Source: Lethocerus indicus (taxonomy: Eukaryota; Arthropoda; Insecta; Hemiptera; Belostomatidae). Taken from it: a stretch of 64,000 nucleotides of DNA. The notes under the pieces were generated by a model. It saw only the letters and a list, made by a program, of their open reading frames with translations, did not search any database and was not told the DNA's origin. The stretch spans positions 46,930,443 to 46,994,442 of the forward strand of contig JACDQD010000001.1 in assembly GCA_019843655.1 (NCBI GenBank). The letters are read 5' to 3'. The translations under genes were made by a program, and so were the position numbers. Below, one piece after another: positions 1 to 11,534 of this stretch. Numbering within the stretch: position 1 is the stretch's first letter; every line of letters starts with the position of its first letter.

Positions 1-690
1 AATAAAATCTCCCCCCGTACTACTAAGCCCCGTATTTCAGCCCTATACGCCGTTACTTTTGACCCGATAACACGGCTGTTCTATCCGATATGCGCCATGT
101 TGGAACATACCAACCTCGCAATATCCCCCCTACACCTCCGTTCTTTCCCGACAAGAAAAAGGCAGACCCGATCAAAGAACCCAACCCACTATCGGATGTC
201 GGTTCCGCCTCGCCTCGAAAAACGTTTCCTCCACTAACAGGCCCCCTTTACCGCAGTTTCCCGCGCCAATCGTCCTTTCTCGCCGCTCCGAGCCCGGCAG
301 GCTTCCCACGAAAATAAATCAAAATATCCCTCTGACGGGGTATTTCACGTCCTGTACAGCCGTTACTTTCGACCCGATAATGCGTCTATTCTATCGGTAT
401 ACCACCGTGTTGGGACATACTGATTAAGAAGCAGGCCTCACGTTAAAATTAATCGGGTCTGCCACTCATTTCTCAGGTGCCAAATTCATTTCTGGCACGG
501 GCCATTGTGTGCGACAGTATGATATTCGTAAATATTATATATTGATTCTGGATTCAGTAACATAAGTGGAATAGTAGGAACTCGTGTGTAATTTAAATTT
601 AAGGTTTTACTCGGCTCTATAAAAAAATAAAATTAAAATTTAGTATGTATAATTGTTATAATGCATTTATAAAAATAAGTAATTTCGAAT
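1..690. other. Unannotated spacer
   Basis: I see no gene, RNA or repeat in this stretch. The first 320 bases are rather C-rich and hold a short proline-rich open frame (90-317, +) with no family signature, which I regard as chance. The phrases around 50-110 and 355-420 (a cytosine-rich run, then 'gacccgataa' and a 'gttggaac'/'gttgggac' stretch) resemble each other and may be an old direct duplication about 300 bp apart. Confidence 0.4.
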
Positions 691-830
691 ACCCGTTTCT
701 GGTCTGCGAGGGTTTGGGATATCGAAGTTTTCACGACAGACAACTACTGATGATTGTGAACGGCCGAACTGGTCTAGTAAAAGACCGAACCAGCGCGATG
801 AGATTGACGATAGAGAAAACTAGGAAAACA
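691..830 (+). repeat. Family A foldback repeat, internally deleted copy
   Basis: The first 40 bases match the outer end of the left arm of family A (core 'ggtctgcgaggg' followed by 'ttggga'). About 15 bases later comes the right-arm core (ctactga, then 'ccgaactggtctagtaaaa' and 'gaccgaaccagcg'). The central loop and most of the left arm seen in the complete copy at 24709-25037 are missing. This is a diverged, deleted copy of a non-autonomous inverted-repeat element. It carries no open reading frame of its own. Confidence 0.7.
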
Positions 831-1880
831 ATTACTTAGTTTGTCCAGATACCGGCCGGTGTTTTTAAACGCTACTAGTTTTTCAATATCAGGATTCAAA
901 GACTGGGAATTTTCAGTATGTCGGAACGGTGTTTGTCTATTCCGTTTCCCGTTTACTTCAACATTTAATTTCTGGGCATATCGGGCCACCAGTTTGACAC
1001 ATTTGACTTAAATAAATGGGAAAATAAACTCACTGAAAACGTGAGAACGCTTTTACAATAATACAAGATTTGGCAATTTATACAGTTTCGTTTATACACC
1101 TTGATATCTATTTTAAATTAACCTTATAAGCGCCCTTTTGATTATAGCCCCATCATGCTCCAAAGGTACACATGTATATAAATCATATATAAATATTAAG
1201 AAAATATAAGATGCCATTTATAACATAAGAACATTGACATATAAGAAACAATTATAAGACGATGCGGCGGATACGTTTATTTATTTTATTTATTACGCTC
1301 GGGACTTGTACTTACAGTTTGGGTTATAAAATCGCCGATAAGGTGAACTCCGAAGGGGGCCGTTGCACTATGCCGTGACGCGTCGACGTTCTTGGTGACG
1401 ACCCTGATCGGACCGACGGTGGCTTCAATTTTAATTTCTCCTAATAACCGGAATATTAATGTTGAAAACGGATTCGAATCTGATGATTAATTAATAGGTT
1501 ATACATATATCCGGATACATCCGGATGTAGGGCCATTTAAGACAAATAGAATCCGCCTCAAAACTTGGTTTATTAAAAATTAAAGGGAAATTCAATACCG
1601 ACACCCGAGAATCCCGGCTCAAACAAGTTTTCCTTCTTGAAACTATCTAAAAACTACAAAGGCGCGAATTGCCGTCAATAATAATGTTTCTTTTTAACTC
1701 TGGGCTTATATGTTGAACCCGAAAACTGACTCAGAGCTTTGTTTTAGTGAACAACCCGGTTGGTGTGTGTGCGACGTAAACGTACTAATCTCTTCTGTAT
1801 AAATTAACGGTATATTTCATATATTCCCCGGGACGCACAAATTAATAAAAATAATAAATATTTAATAAAAACCGTGCCAA
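831..1880. other. AT-rich spacer, nothing recognised
   Basis: No open frame with a known motif, no tRNA-like B box and no copy of families A-H was found here. The stretch is AT-rich with runs such as 'tttatttattttatttatt' near 1280. Confidence 0.4.
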
Positions 1881-1883
1881 CAT

Positions 1884-1935
1884 TCTAGACAGGTTTTGGC
1901 TCGTCAATAGCATTCCGTCAGTAACGAGTAATGCA
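1884..1935 (-). repeat. Family A arm fragment, inverted
   Basis: The plus strand reads 'tctagacaggttttggctcg', which is the reverse complement of the family A arm (consensus cgagcagccgaaaccggtctag), followed by 'gtcagtaacg' in place of the arm's 'cagtagcg'. Only one arm is visible. It is a diverged relic. Confidence 0.5.
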
Positions 1936-2811
1936 AACCGGTCAGTTACGTGAGAGCGGATTTAAACAATTAAATTCCTGATAAGACCCATCCCTTGGAC
2001 ACAACCTCGAGCTGTGAACTCTTTAAGTTTTCAAAGAAAACTTTCCCACTGAAGGCGCGGAAAAGTGAAAGGGGCAGGCGGCGGTGACTTTTACGGCCCG
2101 GTCAGAAGTAGCCGCTGTCGGATAGGAAATTTCGAACAACGGACTTTCTGTAACGGTGATTTGGAACTCTTACCCAGGGGTTGAAGCAGTAAAAAGGTTC
2201 GCACCATAGGCGAACAACCCTTCAAAGGCATCAAAAGATTATAAGCTACTGGATTCTGGGGTAAAGAGTGTGTGGGCTTAACATTTCCTAGAATATTAAA
2301 CTGGACTTTCATATTTGTAATAAATTGCAACAAAGGGTGCGATTTCCTTTATCATCCCTCTCTATTACATTCGGTATATATTATTGCCAAAAGCTTATAA
2401 AAGCCGGAAGTAATGTTTTCCGGTTGCGCTGCTTCGACGGAGGTGACGTGTCTAAGTACGTCACACAAAAGTGCAAATTACGCAATAAATTGTGGAATAT
2501 ATCAATTGACTAATTTTCATCTAAAGGGTTCAATTTGGTAATTTTGACATAGACTTACAGGTTTTTTCGTTTTCTAAATTTTTGAACTCAAGATCGGAAA
2601 CAACGGTCAACCTGAAAAAGTTACATTGTATTAAATTAATAATTTGGTAAAAGACCATTTTTAAGTTTCGTTTTTGATTCAATTATATTTGGTGCGCCCA
2701 GAGGGGTTTCGCGTCTCCAAATCATCGTATTATCAGAGTCGTGCCGACACGATGAAATGGACCGTGGGTTTTCGAAAACATGGATAACTCGAGTCGCCGT
2801 TCCACCAATGA

Positions 2812-2890
2812 AAGAACTACTGAAGACGGCGAGCAGCCGAAACCAACCTGGAAAAAAGCAAGCAGAAGATCGAAAAAACTACGGTACTGA
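2812..2890 (+). repeat. Family A right-arm fragment
   Basis: It starts 'actactgaagacggcgagc' and 'agccgaaacc', the signature of the family A right arm, then continues with diverged sequence in place of 'ggtctagcaaaagacc'. The inverted partner arm is not visible upstream. Confidence 0.65.
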
Positions 2891-3322
2891 ACAAAATTGT
2901 ATATGGCGTTAAGGGAAAGACAAAACTGAATGGAATTCTGGATTAAGACTCGAGTTCGCTACTATCTCCTCGTCGCTTTTCCAGATCTAATCCCGATTGA
3001 TGGTTTATTACTCGCTCAATTAAATGCTTTAGTTAAAATCCGAATCTAGAGAGGATATTCGTGTGTACGACGTCAAGCTATCTAGTCAACAAATAATATT
3101 AATTTATCGAAAAAATGCAGTAATAAGACCGATCAAAGAGTACTTAATCTATAACAGGCGTTCTATCCGTATTGAGGGATATGGAAAATGTTTCCGCTGT
3201 TCGGTTTTTAAGGTAGACCGGTATCTGAATAGTCATCGCCGGAGCGACTTCAGAATCCATTGGGCTTTCAGAGAGCCGGTTATACAACGTCCCGAAAGGG
3301 GTTCTACGCAATTTCTTTCTTT

Positions 3323-3345
3323 CTTTTTGATGAAGCATCAAAAAG
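3323..3345. repeat. Perfect 10-bp stem hairpin
   Basis: CTTTTTGATG (3323-3332) is followed by a three-base loop and its exact complement CATCAAAAAG (3336-3345). It could form a DNA or RNA hairpin. There is no neighbouring gene for it to regulate, so function is unknown. Confidence 0.6.
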
Positions 3346-3399
3346 CCCCTTTTTCATCCGGCTTCATCGGCGGCCGACTTGCGTAAGCGCCGGCCACGG

Positions 3400-3450
3400 C
3401 GAGAATTCGAGACCGCAAAATCGGTTCGAGCCCCGGTGGCCAACATATAT
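3400..3450 (+). repeat. tRNA-like B-box sequence, possible SINE relic
   Basis: The stretch contains 'ggttcgagccc', a match to the pol III B-box consensus GGTTCGANNCC, flanked by a 'ggcgagaattcgagaccg' segment upstream. No complete cloverleaf can be drawn and no clear A box is present, so this is at best an old tRNA-derived SINE head. A chance B-box match is also possible. Confidence 0.25.
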
Positions 3451-4664
3451 TTTCGAGGAACAATAAAGAGTCTTATGACATCGGAAATTAGACAGTTACC
3501 TGTTTATCGCGAATTTTAAAACCGACTTTCTCCACTGGATGTGGAAAATTTAAAATAATTTTACAACTTCGCCTCTGCCGGGACTTATTTCAATGGAGCC
3601 GGGATCCCATAGTGCACAGTACCGAAACAAAGTTTCCCCAACCGGTATGGATCGTGGGTCTGAGACCACCCCATTGAGGTTGTTCGGGTGCAAGGTCAGA
3701 GTTTGACCTACTAAGCCGCCCATCGATAGCCCCGCGCTACAACCGCTCGTCTCCCTTTCAACCCCCGCCGCTTTAAATAATAAAACTTCCTGTTTAGTAT
3801 TTAGACTGATCGCAAATAAAAAAGTCGTTAACTTTTTTGACCCACGTCGAGCTTGTTTTAAAAAGACGAGAGACATTTCCCCGCCGACTAGAATTTCAGT
3901 TTTTATCGCGTCAAATGTTAAAAACGCCGCCAGTTCTACTAATACAGGCACGATGCTGAACATCTTTCAATTTTAGAATCCGGAAGGAAAAGTCTGGGAT
4001 TTTATTCTAATTTAAATTAACACTCAGATCACACCGATCTCAATTTGGAATACAAAAGGGGGGATATATAAATATGCACGGATTCCCCAAATTTTATAAT
4101 CAAAAGAACTGGTCATGACTGTACAACCGGTTTCACACATTTTCTCCCCAATCAAGAAAGGGCGCGACAGAATTAAACGGACGATTAGTTTAATAATTAA
4201 TTAATCTTTTTTATGGAGAACCCAGTTCTGGGAGTTATCTGTGTAAGATTGAGGACTAACACCCCAACCACTCCGGCCATATGGCGTTCCACATTCTGTT
4301 TTTTTTCCTGATTTTCTAATCACTCCTGTTACCCCCTTAGGTTGAAGGGCGGAAGGTCCAATGCAACCAGAGTGGGGGAAGTCGACACACGAGATAAGGT
4401 ACGCGGAGTACTTCCCGGTTAAATCTATACTCGGTTAAATATTACTAACAAATACATAATATATTGTAATAAGTGTTTTTTAAATAAAATTTTGAAGAAA
4501 AATTAGTGGAATCTGGCCGAAATATTTACAGCTTTCTCTCGCTTTTCGGTGCTAAACCATGTTTCAACTTCTAGCCACCGCCAGTGGCAACAGCTCATCC
4601 GACAACGGCGAATTACGGTTTCATGCTACAGAATATATACGAGAACAAGTCGATGTCACCATCC

Positions 4665-4865
4665 TTGCTCTCTTCTGTCTCCATTATGTCTCACTAGACC
4701 GGTTTCAGCCTCTCCACACCATCGGTAGCTAGGTGGGGGCACTATGTCATGCCGGCACAGACCGATCTATCGATTCGGTTTAGCTTGAGATCGAATAATC
4801 ATGTGGAGACAGGGGACAGGATTGATGGCATTCCAAACCCCAGCAGACCGCAAAACGTTATTCAA
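4665..4865. repeat. Family A foldback copy with two opposed arms
   Basis: The left part (about 4672-4735) reads 'cactagaccggtttcagcc' and then 'catcggtagct', the inverted arm. The right part (about 4757-4860) reads 'gaccgatctatcgattcgg', then 'gtggagacagg', then 'ccaaaccccagcagaccgca', which is the direct arm with its outer end. The two arms are separated by only about 20 bp, so the central loop of the complete copy at 24709-25037 is shortened. A weaker inverted-arm likeness also lies at about 4530-4590. Confidence 0.65.
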
Positions 4866-5676
4866 AATGAATTTCTGTATCTGACTGACAGAATGCAACT
4901 GTGGATGGTGGTCCTCAAAAAATCCTAAAATGTTATCTATTACTATTCTCTACCGTTTGGTCCTAAGCTAGACAGGTCGAAACAGTTTACTATGTATCAA
5001 CCCCCCTCCTCCCAACAAATATCTCGATCCAAAGAACGAAATACATCTTAAATTCCGTACGCTCCAGATTCGTTTCGGCGCTTATATTATTATACGACGT
5101 ATACCTTGCCCGGTGCCATTTTACAAGCGGGCAAACTCCAATCGGGCATTATGGTAGGAACTGATTTTCCTGCTTTTCCGGGAAGCGTTTCGAACCTAAG
5201 TGCCAGGGGCTGATTCCACGTATCCGAACTGCCGACCACCCTTTAAGTAAAGGAGGCCGTATCGACCGGCACTTTTCAACGTTGTTCTTCAACACCGCCC
5301 CTCCTCAGGGTTTTTTCCGAGTAGCGTAAAAATGTCCATTTTTTCGGGGAAATTCATTTTCCGAAAAGAGCGCTCACCTCAAATTTGGTACATGAATAAT
5401 AATATACGGAGGATGAGTATTATAGTGGGGGCCTTCGGAATTTAACTAGGCATCATATCCGCATTTTATTGTTTATTATAAGTTCTTATTTGAATGTTTG
5501 TAGTTTCACTTTTCACCCTGGTAATAAAATAAAATTATATATATTTTGTTGTAATGAGCTTTCTGGAGTTATTTCAGCTCCACAACCAATTAAAACTTGT
5601 AATTGAATGAAAATGCACTAGCGAATGGCCCAGGATAGAAATCCGCTAGCGGACCCCAGTTTAATTAAACTCTTGA

Positions 5677-5681
<5 letters not shown>

Positions 5682-5734
<53 letters not shown>
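5682..5734. repeat. (TA)n microsatellite
   Basis: An uninterrupted TA repeat of about 53 bp. It lies about 140 bp before a family A right-arm fragment, and the DNA between may be the degraded loop of that copy. Confidence 0.95.
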
Positions 5735-5735
<1 letters not shown>

Positions 5736-5869
5736 TATGTACTATGTAATTGATTTTACAGTTCATTAACTGCTTTCATTATAATAGAAGAATCGCTACT
5801 GCCCATTCATAAGAATAAGGACGCTGTACACTAAAACGAGTGATAACTAACGTTTATGATCGAATCTAT

Positions 5870-5945
5870 TGAGGGAATGCTCCTGAAGATGGCGAGAAGC
5901 CAAAACCTGTATAGTATAAAAATCAGTGAGTGGAGGCAGAAATCG
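5870..5945 (+). repeat. Family A right-arm fragment
   Basis: It reads 'ctcctgaagatggcgagaag' and 'ccaaaacctgtatag', then 'gtgagtggaggcagaaa', matching the right arm in order (ctactgaagatggcgagcag, then ccggtctag, then the gagaggagacagaaa block). The outer end is lost. Confidence 0.7.
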
Positions 5946-6520
5946 CAGGAATTAATTAGAACATAGATTAATAATAATTATATAAAGATAAACTACTTAC
6001 CGACTGGACTTTCTACTTACTCTACTAAGTAAAAGGCACGTGTGTTCATAAAATGAAATGATAATATAAATCGATAAAATATCTTCCATCTTGGTGATCG
6101 AGTAGTTGTGAGCCCATCAAAGAGTAATTGCGTTCCTAGCAAAGTTGGGCCTTCAAATTAACAAAGACCAAGCGCAACAACGGGGTAAAAACATGTCTGG
6201 ACCCCAGTCCTCACTAGGCAACTTAGTAGGGTTAAGCGAACTCTAAATAAGCGATATTCTAAAATCAAATTAAAAACAATTTCCAAAATACAAAAGACAG
6301 GAAAAGGGAAGCAAGTGCTTAAAATAATCGAGAAAAGAAATAGCCAAAGTCTGAAACAGCTATAGAGCAAGTTTAGTCTTTCCAAACGCTTAAACAAACA
6401 GTTTAAAATAACCAATATTTATACCAGCGAAATTAGTCATTTATGAAATACATCATAAAATTATATCTCATAATCTGTTATTTATACATTTTTCTTTTAA
6501 ATTCTCGGCTTAAATGTAAA

Positions 6521-6530
6521 GGGGGGGGGG
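6521..6530 (+). repeat. Poly-G run
   Basis: Ten consecutive G residues on the plus strand. This may be a true homopolymer or a length error. Confidence 0.8.
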
Positions 6531-6714
6531 TCGGTAAATTATTCTAGTTTAAATGAATCGAAAAAAAAGCGACCGACAATGGTGTTCACCAACGAAAACG
6601 GTCGCCTACGCGAGTGTCCCGGTTTTCCATTAGCTCGGGAAAACAACACGGAACGTAATAAAACATTTCCACGTGGGATCGCAATTAAATTCAGAAGGGC
6701 AATAAAGTTTAATT

Positions 6715-6800
6715 AACGCCAACGGGCCTGGATTTGAACCGATTCCTTTATTCGCTTTAGTAAACGGTCGGGAAAACCGGCTTAACCGAAGGCCAGGGAA
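6715..6800 (-). repeat. tRNA-like B-box sequence, possible SINE relic
   Basis: On the minus strand the stretch contains 'ggttcaaatcc', an exact match to the pol III B-box consensus. About 45 bases upstream is 'tggccttcggttaagccgg', which loosely resembles an A box. No cloverleaf or anticodon arm is evident. I read it as a degraded tRNA-derived SINE head, with chance as the alternative. Confidence 0.3.
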
Positions 6801-6859
6801 AGTGAACGCATCCCCCCGGAATTTCCCCGAACGCTCTCCCGAATTCAGAGCTCCCAATA

Positions 6860-8340
6860 GTAATATCTAATCAAAAAAATCGGGAGGGACGTACTCCATT
6901 TTAAATGCCGAAAATGCCAGGTGAGAAAATTGAATTTATATTCCTTCTCTGAAATTGAATTTGGTAACTCATTTCTCGGTAATTGGAGTTTTAATATATT
7001 CAGAATGAAAATTTTCGGCCGATTATATTAAATTTGTATTCAAAATTCTAGGGCAATATTTTCAATTTAAATACATATTTCGGCGTTTGCATCAACAGGC
7101 TAGTTACAAATACAAAAAAACGATCAAAAGAGGACGTTTTCTACAACAAATTAATTGCTCAAAAATAATGTTGCTCTAGATTTTCTTTCTCTGAATTTAT
7201 TTTCATCGCATTTGTATCAATTGTCGATATGCGCATTTTGTGATACTCAAGGAGCGATTATCCCACCCTACTTAAGTATAACGTAAGAACAAACGTCCAA
7301 GGTAAGCCGCGTGGATAACAAAAAGTTTTGAAAATTTTCGGGGCATATTCGGGCCCAAATTTACGATTTTTTTAACTGAATACTAGGCGGACAAAATCCA
7401 CAGTAAGAAGCGTCGAGAATCCGAATTTTTTTATTTTTTCCACCGCACAACCAGCAATTTGTAAGCCCAACACAATTACCGCTAATTGGAGCCGCTGAGG
7501 GTTCGATTTCACCTCCGTTCCTTCCGTACGGGTAATTATGACGTCCGCGGCCGCCGGCAGGAGGGAGAAGCGCGCCACAGACTACCGGAAACGTATCCAT
7601 GGCAACTCGGCAAGGCGCCCCGGGTTTCCAATTCGGAAACTCTCGGGGTTCCAGTGATGCCAGAAAAAACCGGAAACCCTCACTTCGACTGTTTTCGAAA
7701 CCATGATTTTCCAACGCACAACTTTTTATTTATTTTGTAACAACATAACTTACTGTTACTATTGGGATAAAACTAAACTATTAAAAAATTATTGTATTTC
7801 GGTTTCACTGACAACTTGTCGAGTTTCTTGTTAGTAATTTTTTCCTCTTAAACCTAAACGTATTGCAACAACATTGTGTTTATTAACATATGATTCTGGA
7901 ACTGATCAACTGCACTACATTTTACTTTTAAATAATAAACTTTCCGTACCGGTACATGACTGTCAAAAGTGATTTAGGTTGATATCGTTGCTGATTTTTC
8001 GGCTTAAGAATATAGCACTAGAATTGTAACTCAACTTGTAAATTGTTTCACCGACCTGAAAGACGGTACGTACAATTATCTAAACGAATTTACGAAACAA
8101 TGTACGCTATTTTAGGGTGTTATCCGTAATGTCCATGTTCGCCTGTCTTGGGCCAGATTCCGGTTTCGCCAAGACAATTTATATAAGCGACAAATTACAC
8201 CTCGTTTCTACATACTTAAGATATTGTAATATAGGCCGAAGTAAAACTTAAAAGTATTCTGCGGTTTGACAGTCTGTCGGACTTGATGCGCGATTGATAT
8301 TTTTCGAGCACTCGCGAATTTTCACGCCGATTAATATTAG
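6860..8340. other. Spacer, nothing recognised
   Basis: The stretch is mainly AT-rich. Open frames around 7361-7740 overlap one another on both strands, show no known motif and are treated as chance. No family A-H copy was found. Confidence 0.35.
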
Positions 8341-8369
8341 AAATAAAAATTTAAAAAAATTAATACTCA

Positions 8370-8800
8370 CTGGGGGCGGGGGGCGGCTGGCGACGGCTGT
8401 ACCTATCGGTCCGTGGGGACGTCCATGTGGTTCTCGAGCCGGAAAAAAATTAAATCTCCGAACTGCAGAGAGAAGAGAGCTGGGCTCTCGCGGCAGAGTG
8501 AGAGACCGGCTAGTGGGAGCCGAGGGGAGAATGTGAGCGAAGGAAAGAGATAGAGACGGACCGAGAGAGAGCGGACGAAGACGAGAGAGCCCAGAGGCGA
8601 ATGAACACACCGACGACCGTAAACAGAATGACGCGGACCATCGGAGCAACGTTGAGAAAGAGGGGAAGAGGAGGTGGAAGAGGAGGAGGAGGAGGACCGA
8701 GAGAGAGGGAGCTATTAGGGCCGCGGACGAGTGCGAGAGAGACGGAGATAGAGGGAAAGGAAGGGGGCCCCCACCCCCGAACACGATTGGTCGATAGAGT
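8370..8800. other. GC-rich, purine-rich patch
   Basis: From about 8376 the plus strand is G-rich (gggggcggggggcggctgg), and from 8460 to 8770 it is strongly biased to A and G with interrupted GAGA runs. The minus-strand complement makes a long serine/leucine/proline open frame (8248-8784), which is the expected product of a pyrimidine-rich strand and not evidence of a gene. Such GAGA-rich patches can sit at insect promoters, but I see no TATA box or splice signal that would settle it here. Confidence 0.45.
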
Positions 8801-9784
8801 CCCGCCCCCCACCCACTAAACCTATATCCCCCACCCCTTTGTCTTAGGCTTTCCTATTAACCCTCGGATACTTTGCTCTCTGAACAAAATAACAATAAAG
8901 CGAAATAAAATAAGTTATCATCCGACGAAAGTCCCTCGTCCCGGAGAAAAGGTATTTTTTATATGATATCTGACCGAAGGGGAATATAGCCCCGCATATC
9001 CTCTTGTCATTTCATATTGTAAAAGACGTTTGCGCAGTTCGGAGTCGGACTCGGCAGTTACGTTAAGAAGACGGAATTCTTTCGTTCCGCAAGACGCTAT
9101 ATTATATCTGGGCGTTTATATTCTGAAATTTCAAAACTGACCTAACGAACTGACGGAGTCCCGCGCAAGTAACAGACTCGTTACCTCCACAGAGAAAATG
9201 GTCCACGGTGCCTTATATGAGAACGCTCAAACATCGAGATCAAAATCCCTCTATTGACTGCCGAGAAAAAGAAATTTAATTAAAATATGTTAGAGGTCGA
9301 ATTTGGAGAAACTCAAATTACCGGGTGAAGAAAGCATAAATATTTCCCCCAGTCATCCCAGTCCACCGTCCAATTTACGATTTTGCTGTTCGTTTGTATT
9401 TGTTTACATTTACGATCGTCATACAATTCTGTTAGGCAATTACCTTCATTTGAACTACCGGCAGGGTATTAAGATAAACATTTTTAGCAAAAAAGTCGGA
9501 GTACTTTTTATTGGCCCCTTTTTAATTGTCACCGCTTACAAAACGTTTACTAATATGCCTTACACGATTTCAAAACGTCAGTACAGGGAATTATATTTTC
9601 AAGTTCCGCCTACCATTCTAATATCCTCTGTCTCCAATAGTTCACATTACAAGTGGACTTTAATATATTACGTTTTCACTGCATTAACATACAACTTTCG
9701 GTAATCAACCTTAAAGTTCTTTGATTTTGGGGGCAGTTATAGCGCTGAGAAAGCCATAAAAGTAACTTGGCGGATCAGTTTATT

Positions 9785-9860
9785 CACTCGAAGTTCGAAC
9801 CTGGGCCCCTTTACTCGGCGATGATTCCCACCCCTTCGTCCTACCACCAGATGTTCCTTT
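9785..9860 (-). repeat. tRNA-like sequence, possible SINE head
   Basis: Reading the minus strand there is 'ctggtggtagg' (A-box-like), then about 45 bases later 'caggttcgaact', close to the B-box consensus. The spacing is right for a tRNA-derived pol III promoter, but stems do not pair well enough to call a functional tRNA. It may be a SINE relic. Confidence 0.35.
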
Positions 9861-10239
9861 CATGAAATACATTTATATCATCAACTTTCCTTATTGGAGG
9901 AACGCACGGTATTACATCACTCTTAAGCTCCGGGGAGGCCTTACAGTATTGCGGAGTGTAAGTCCAATAGTGGGTGGCGGCCTCCACAACTCAAACGACA
10001 GAACAAAGCATGCAACAAATTTAAGACTATTCGAGCAGTTGTGATTAAACATTTTTAGCGACCCAAATACCTATCGCGGCCTGCGTTTTCAGGGAAAGTG
10101 CACAGCGTGTTAAACAATCCCGGATTTTAGTCAATCCAACAATCGGGACGCTACAAAACTATTATTTTTTTAGCGTCAAACCATGCTTTAAAACGAATAA
10201 AACTGACAAATTACCATATCCTTCGAGTTCTCTTCACCG

Positions 10240-10750
10240 TGGGGGGAGGGGGATAAATGTTACGAGGCGGCTCCAGAAATATGGCGCCTGTCTTGGACGC
10301 GGCGATCGGCCCCTCGCTCTGTCGACTCTGTCTGGAAAACAGAAACAGAATGAAAACCGTCAAAAATTCTATCCGGCAGGGCGTCTTCTGAATGCGCGGT
10401 AGAAATTGGGCCGGCAAACATTCGCCGGTACCCGGAAATTCCGGCCATTTGGGTGAGGGGGTGGGGTGGACGGGGCCGCGAAATTCAATATGCGGCAAGG
10501 CTCATCGGGCCGGCAAATTAGAGACAGGCCGGGATCCATTATAATAATATTAAAACGCCTACAATGGGGGCCGGTATCGTCCCTAACCAGGGAAACTCTT
10601 TCAGAAAAGACGCGGACCGTACTGAGGGGGGGTGGGGGGCGCTCGCCACGTCCGGTGGAAAACCGGACGAAAATGCATAAAATAGAGACCCGGACGCGAG
10701 AACCCAAGGAGGTAGGGGGGGGTTTAGGCTCGGAGCCAGGTTAGAGAAAG
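10240..10750. other. GC-rich patch with G-runs
   Basis: The patch contains several G-runs (gtggggggaggggg near 10240, ggggggggtggggggc near 10623, ggtaggggggggtttagg near 10710) and frequent CpG. Several short open frames overlap on both strands, as expected for GC-rich DNA with few stop codons. I see no gene signature. A donor-like 'aaaggtaagc' at about 10797 and an acceptor-like 'cttgcag' at about 10851 follow it, but the implied intron of about 53 bp is too weakly supported to annotate. Confidence 0.4.
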
Positions 10751-11474
10751 ATTACCGAGGCGATCTGGCAGAGAACGCTAATGCGCAAAGAGCGAAAGGT
10801 AAGCTTCCAAGAGTTCTACTAAGTCATTTTGTTTCGAATTTCATCTTGCAGAATCCATTATGCCGATCCGGTGCCGCGCTGGTTTCACCGATCGGTGACA
10901 ATTCAGGAACATTTTTAATTTATACGTCCGATGGGGACCGTACGGATTTACAAAATCCATTTGAGGTATTTTGCGGTCGGGGGGTTTCGATCACGAAATT
11001 ATCTCACTATGGCGAGAGGCCGAAAAGCGCTTGCTTAAGAGCTGAGAGATGGAAATTGGCTCGAGTGACGATTCGTGGGTATTTTTTTATTTTTCTACCA
11101 ACATTCCCAACTAAAATAGACTATTCTAATAACAATAAGATATAAGGAATTAGTACAAGTTAATTGAAGGAACGTGTCCAAAATACAAGTGGCGTAACAC
11201 CCATATAAAATAATTGAACGGGAGTTCCAAAACCCACAGGAGATAATTCAGGTTTAAAATATCCAAATGCAGATAAATGTAGATCGGTACGCTTGTATTA
11301 ACCAACATTTGTTTGTCGTCTACGATATTTTATGTGCATTTAAAGAAAACTAGAGTACTTGCAATCTAGGGTAGAATAAGCCGGAATACATACACTAATC
11401 AAAACTTGTTTATAGCGTTGTATCGTTGTAATATTGTATTTATAGTAATAAAAATTATTTGTATCTTGTATCTA

Positions 11475-11534
11475 GGGTAGAAAGCATCAGGACGCTAACA
11501 TGAAGATCCCGGGTTCGAATCCCGGCTGCGCACC
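11475..11534 (+). pseudogene. tRNA-like 3' portion (tRNA pseudogene or SINE head)
   Basis: The 3' side is a good tRNA T-arm: stem CCGGG / CCCGG around the loop TTCGAAT, with an exact B box 'ggttcgaatcc', followed by a seven-base acceptor strand CTGCGCA and a discriminator C. Upstream, TCAGG and CATGA can form an anticodon stem with one mismatch around a seven-base loop (acgctaa, putative anticodon GCT). The D arm is only partly present ('gggtag') and the 5' acceptor strand (expected TGCGCAG) is missing, so this cannot be a complete tRNA. It is either a truncated tRNA pseudogene or the head of a tRNA-derived SINE. Confidence 0.55.

Noticed and set aside
3550..3963. 137-codon minus-strand open frame
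   Set aside because: No recognised motif, no second exon or splice signal that would support it, and no conservation information.
8248..8784. 178-codon minus-strand open frame
   Set aside because: It is serine/leucine/proline-rich because the opposite strand is a long purine-rich stretch. There is no domain, and overlapping frames on both strands are equally open.
9303..9704. 133-codon plus-strand open frame
   Set aside because: Rich in Tyr, Ile and Phe as expected from AT-rich DNA. No motif or splice context.
10797..10853. Possible 53-bp intron (aggtaagc ... cttgcag)
   Set aside because: Both splice signals look good, but the flanking open frames are short, unrecognised and not clearly continuous, so chance is likely.
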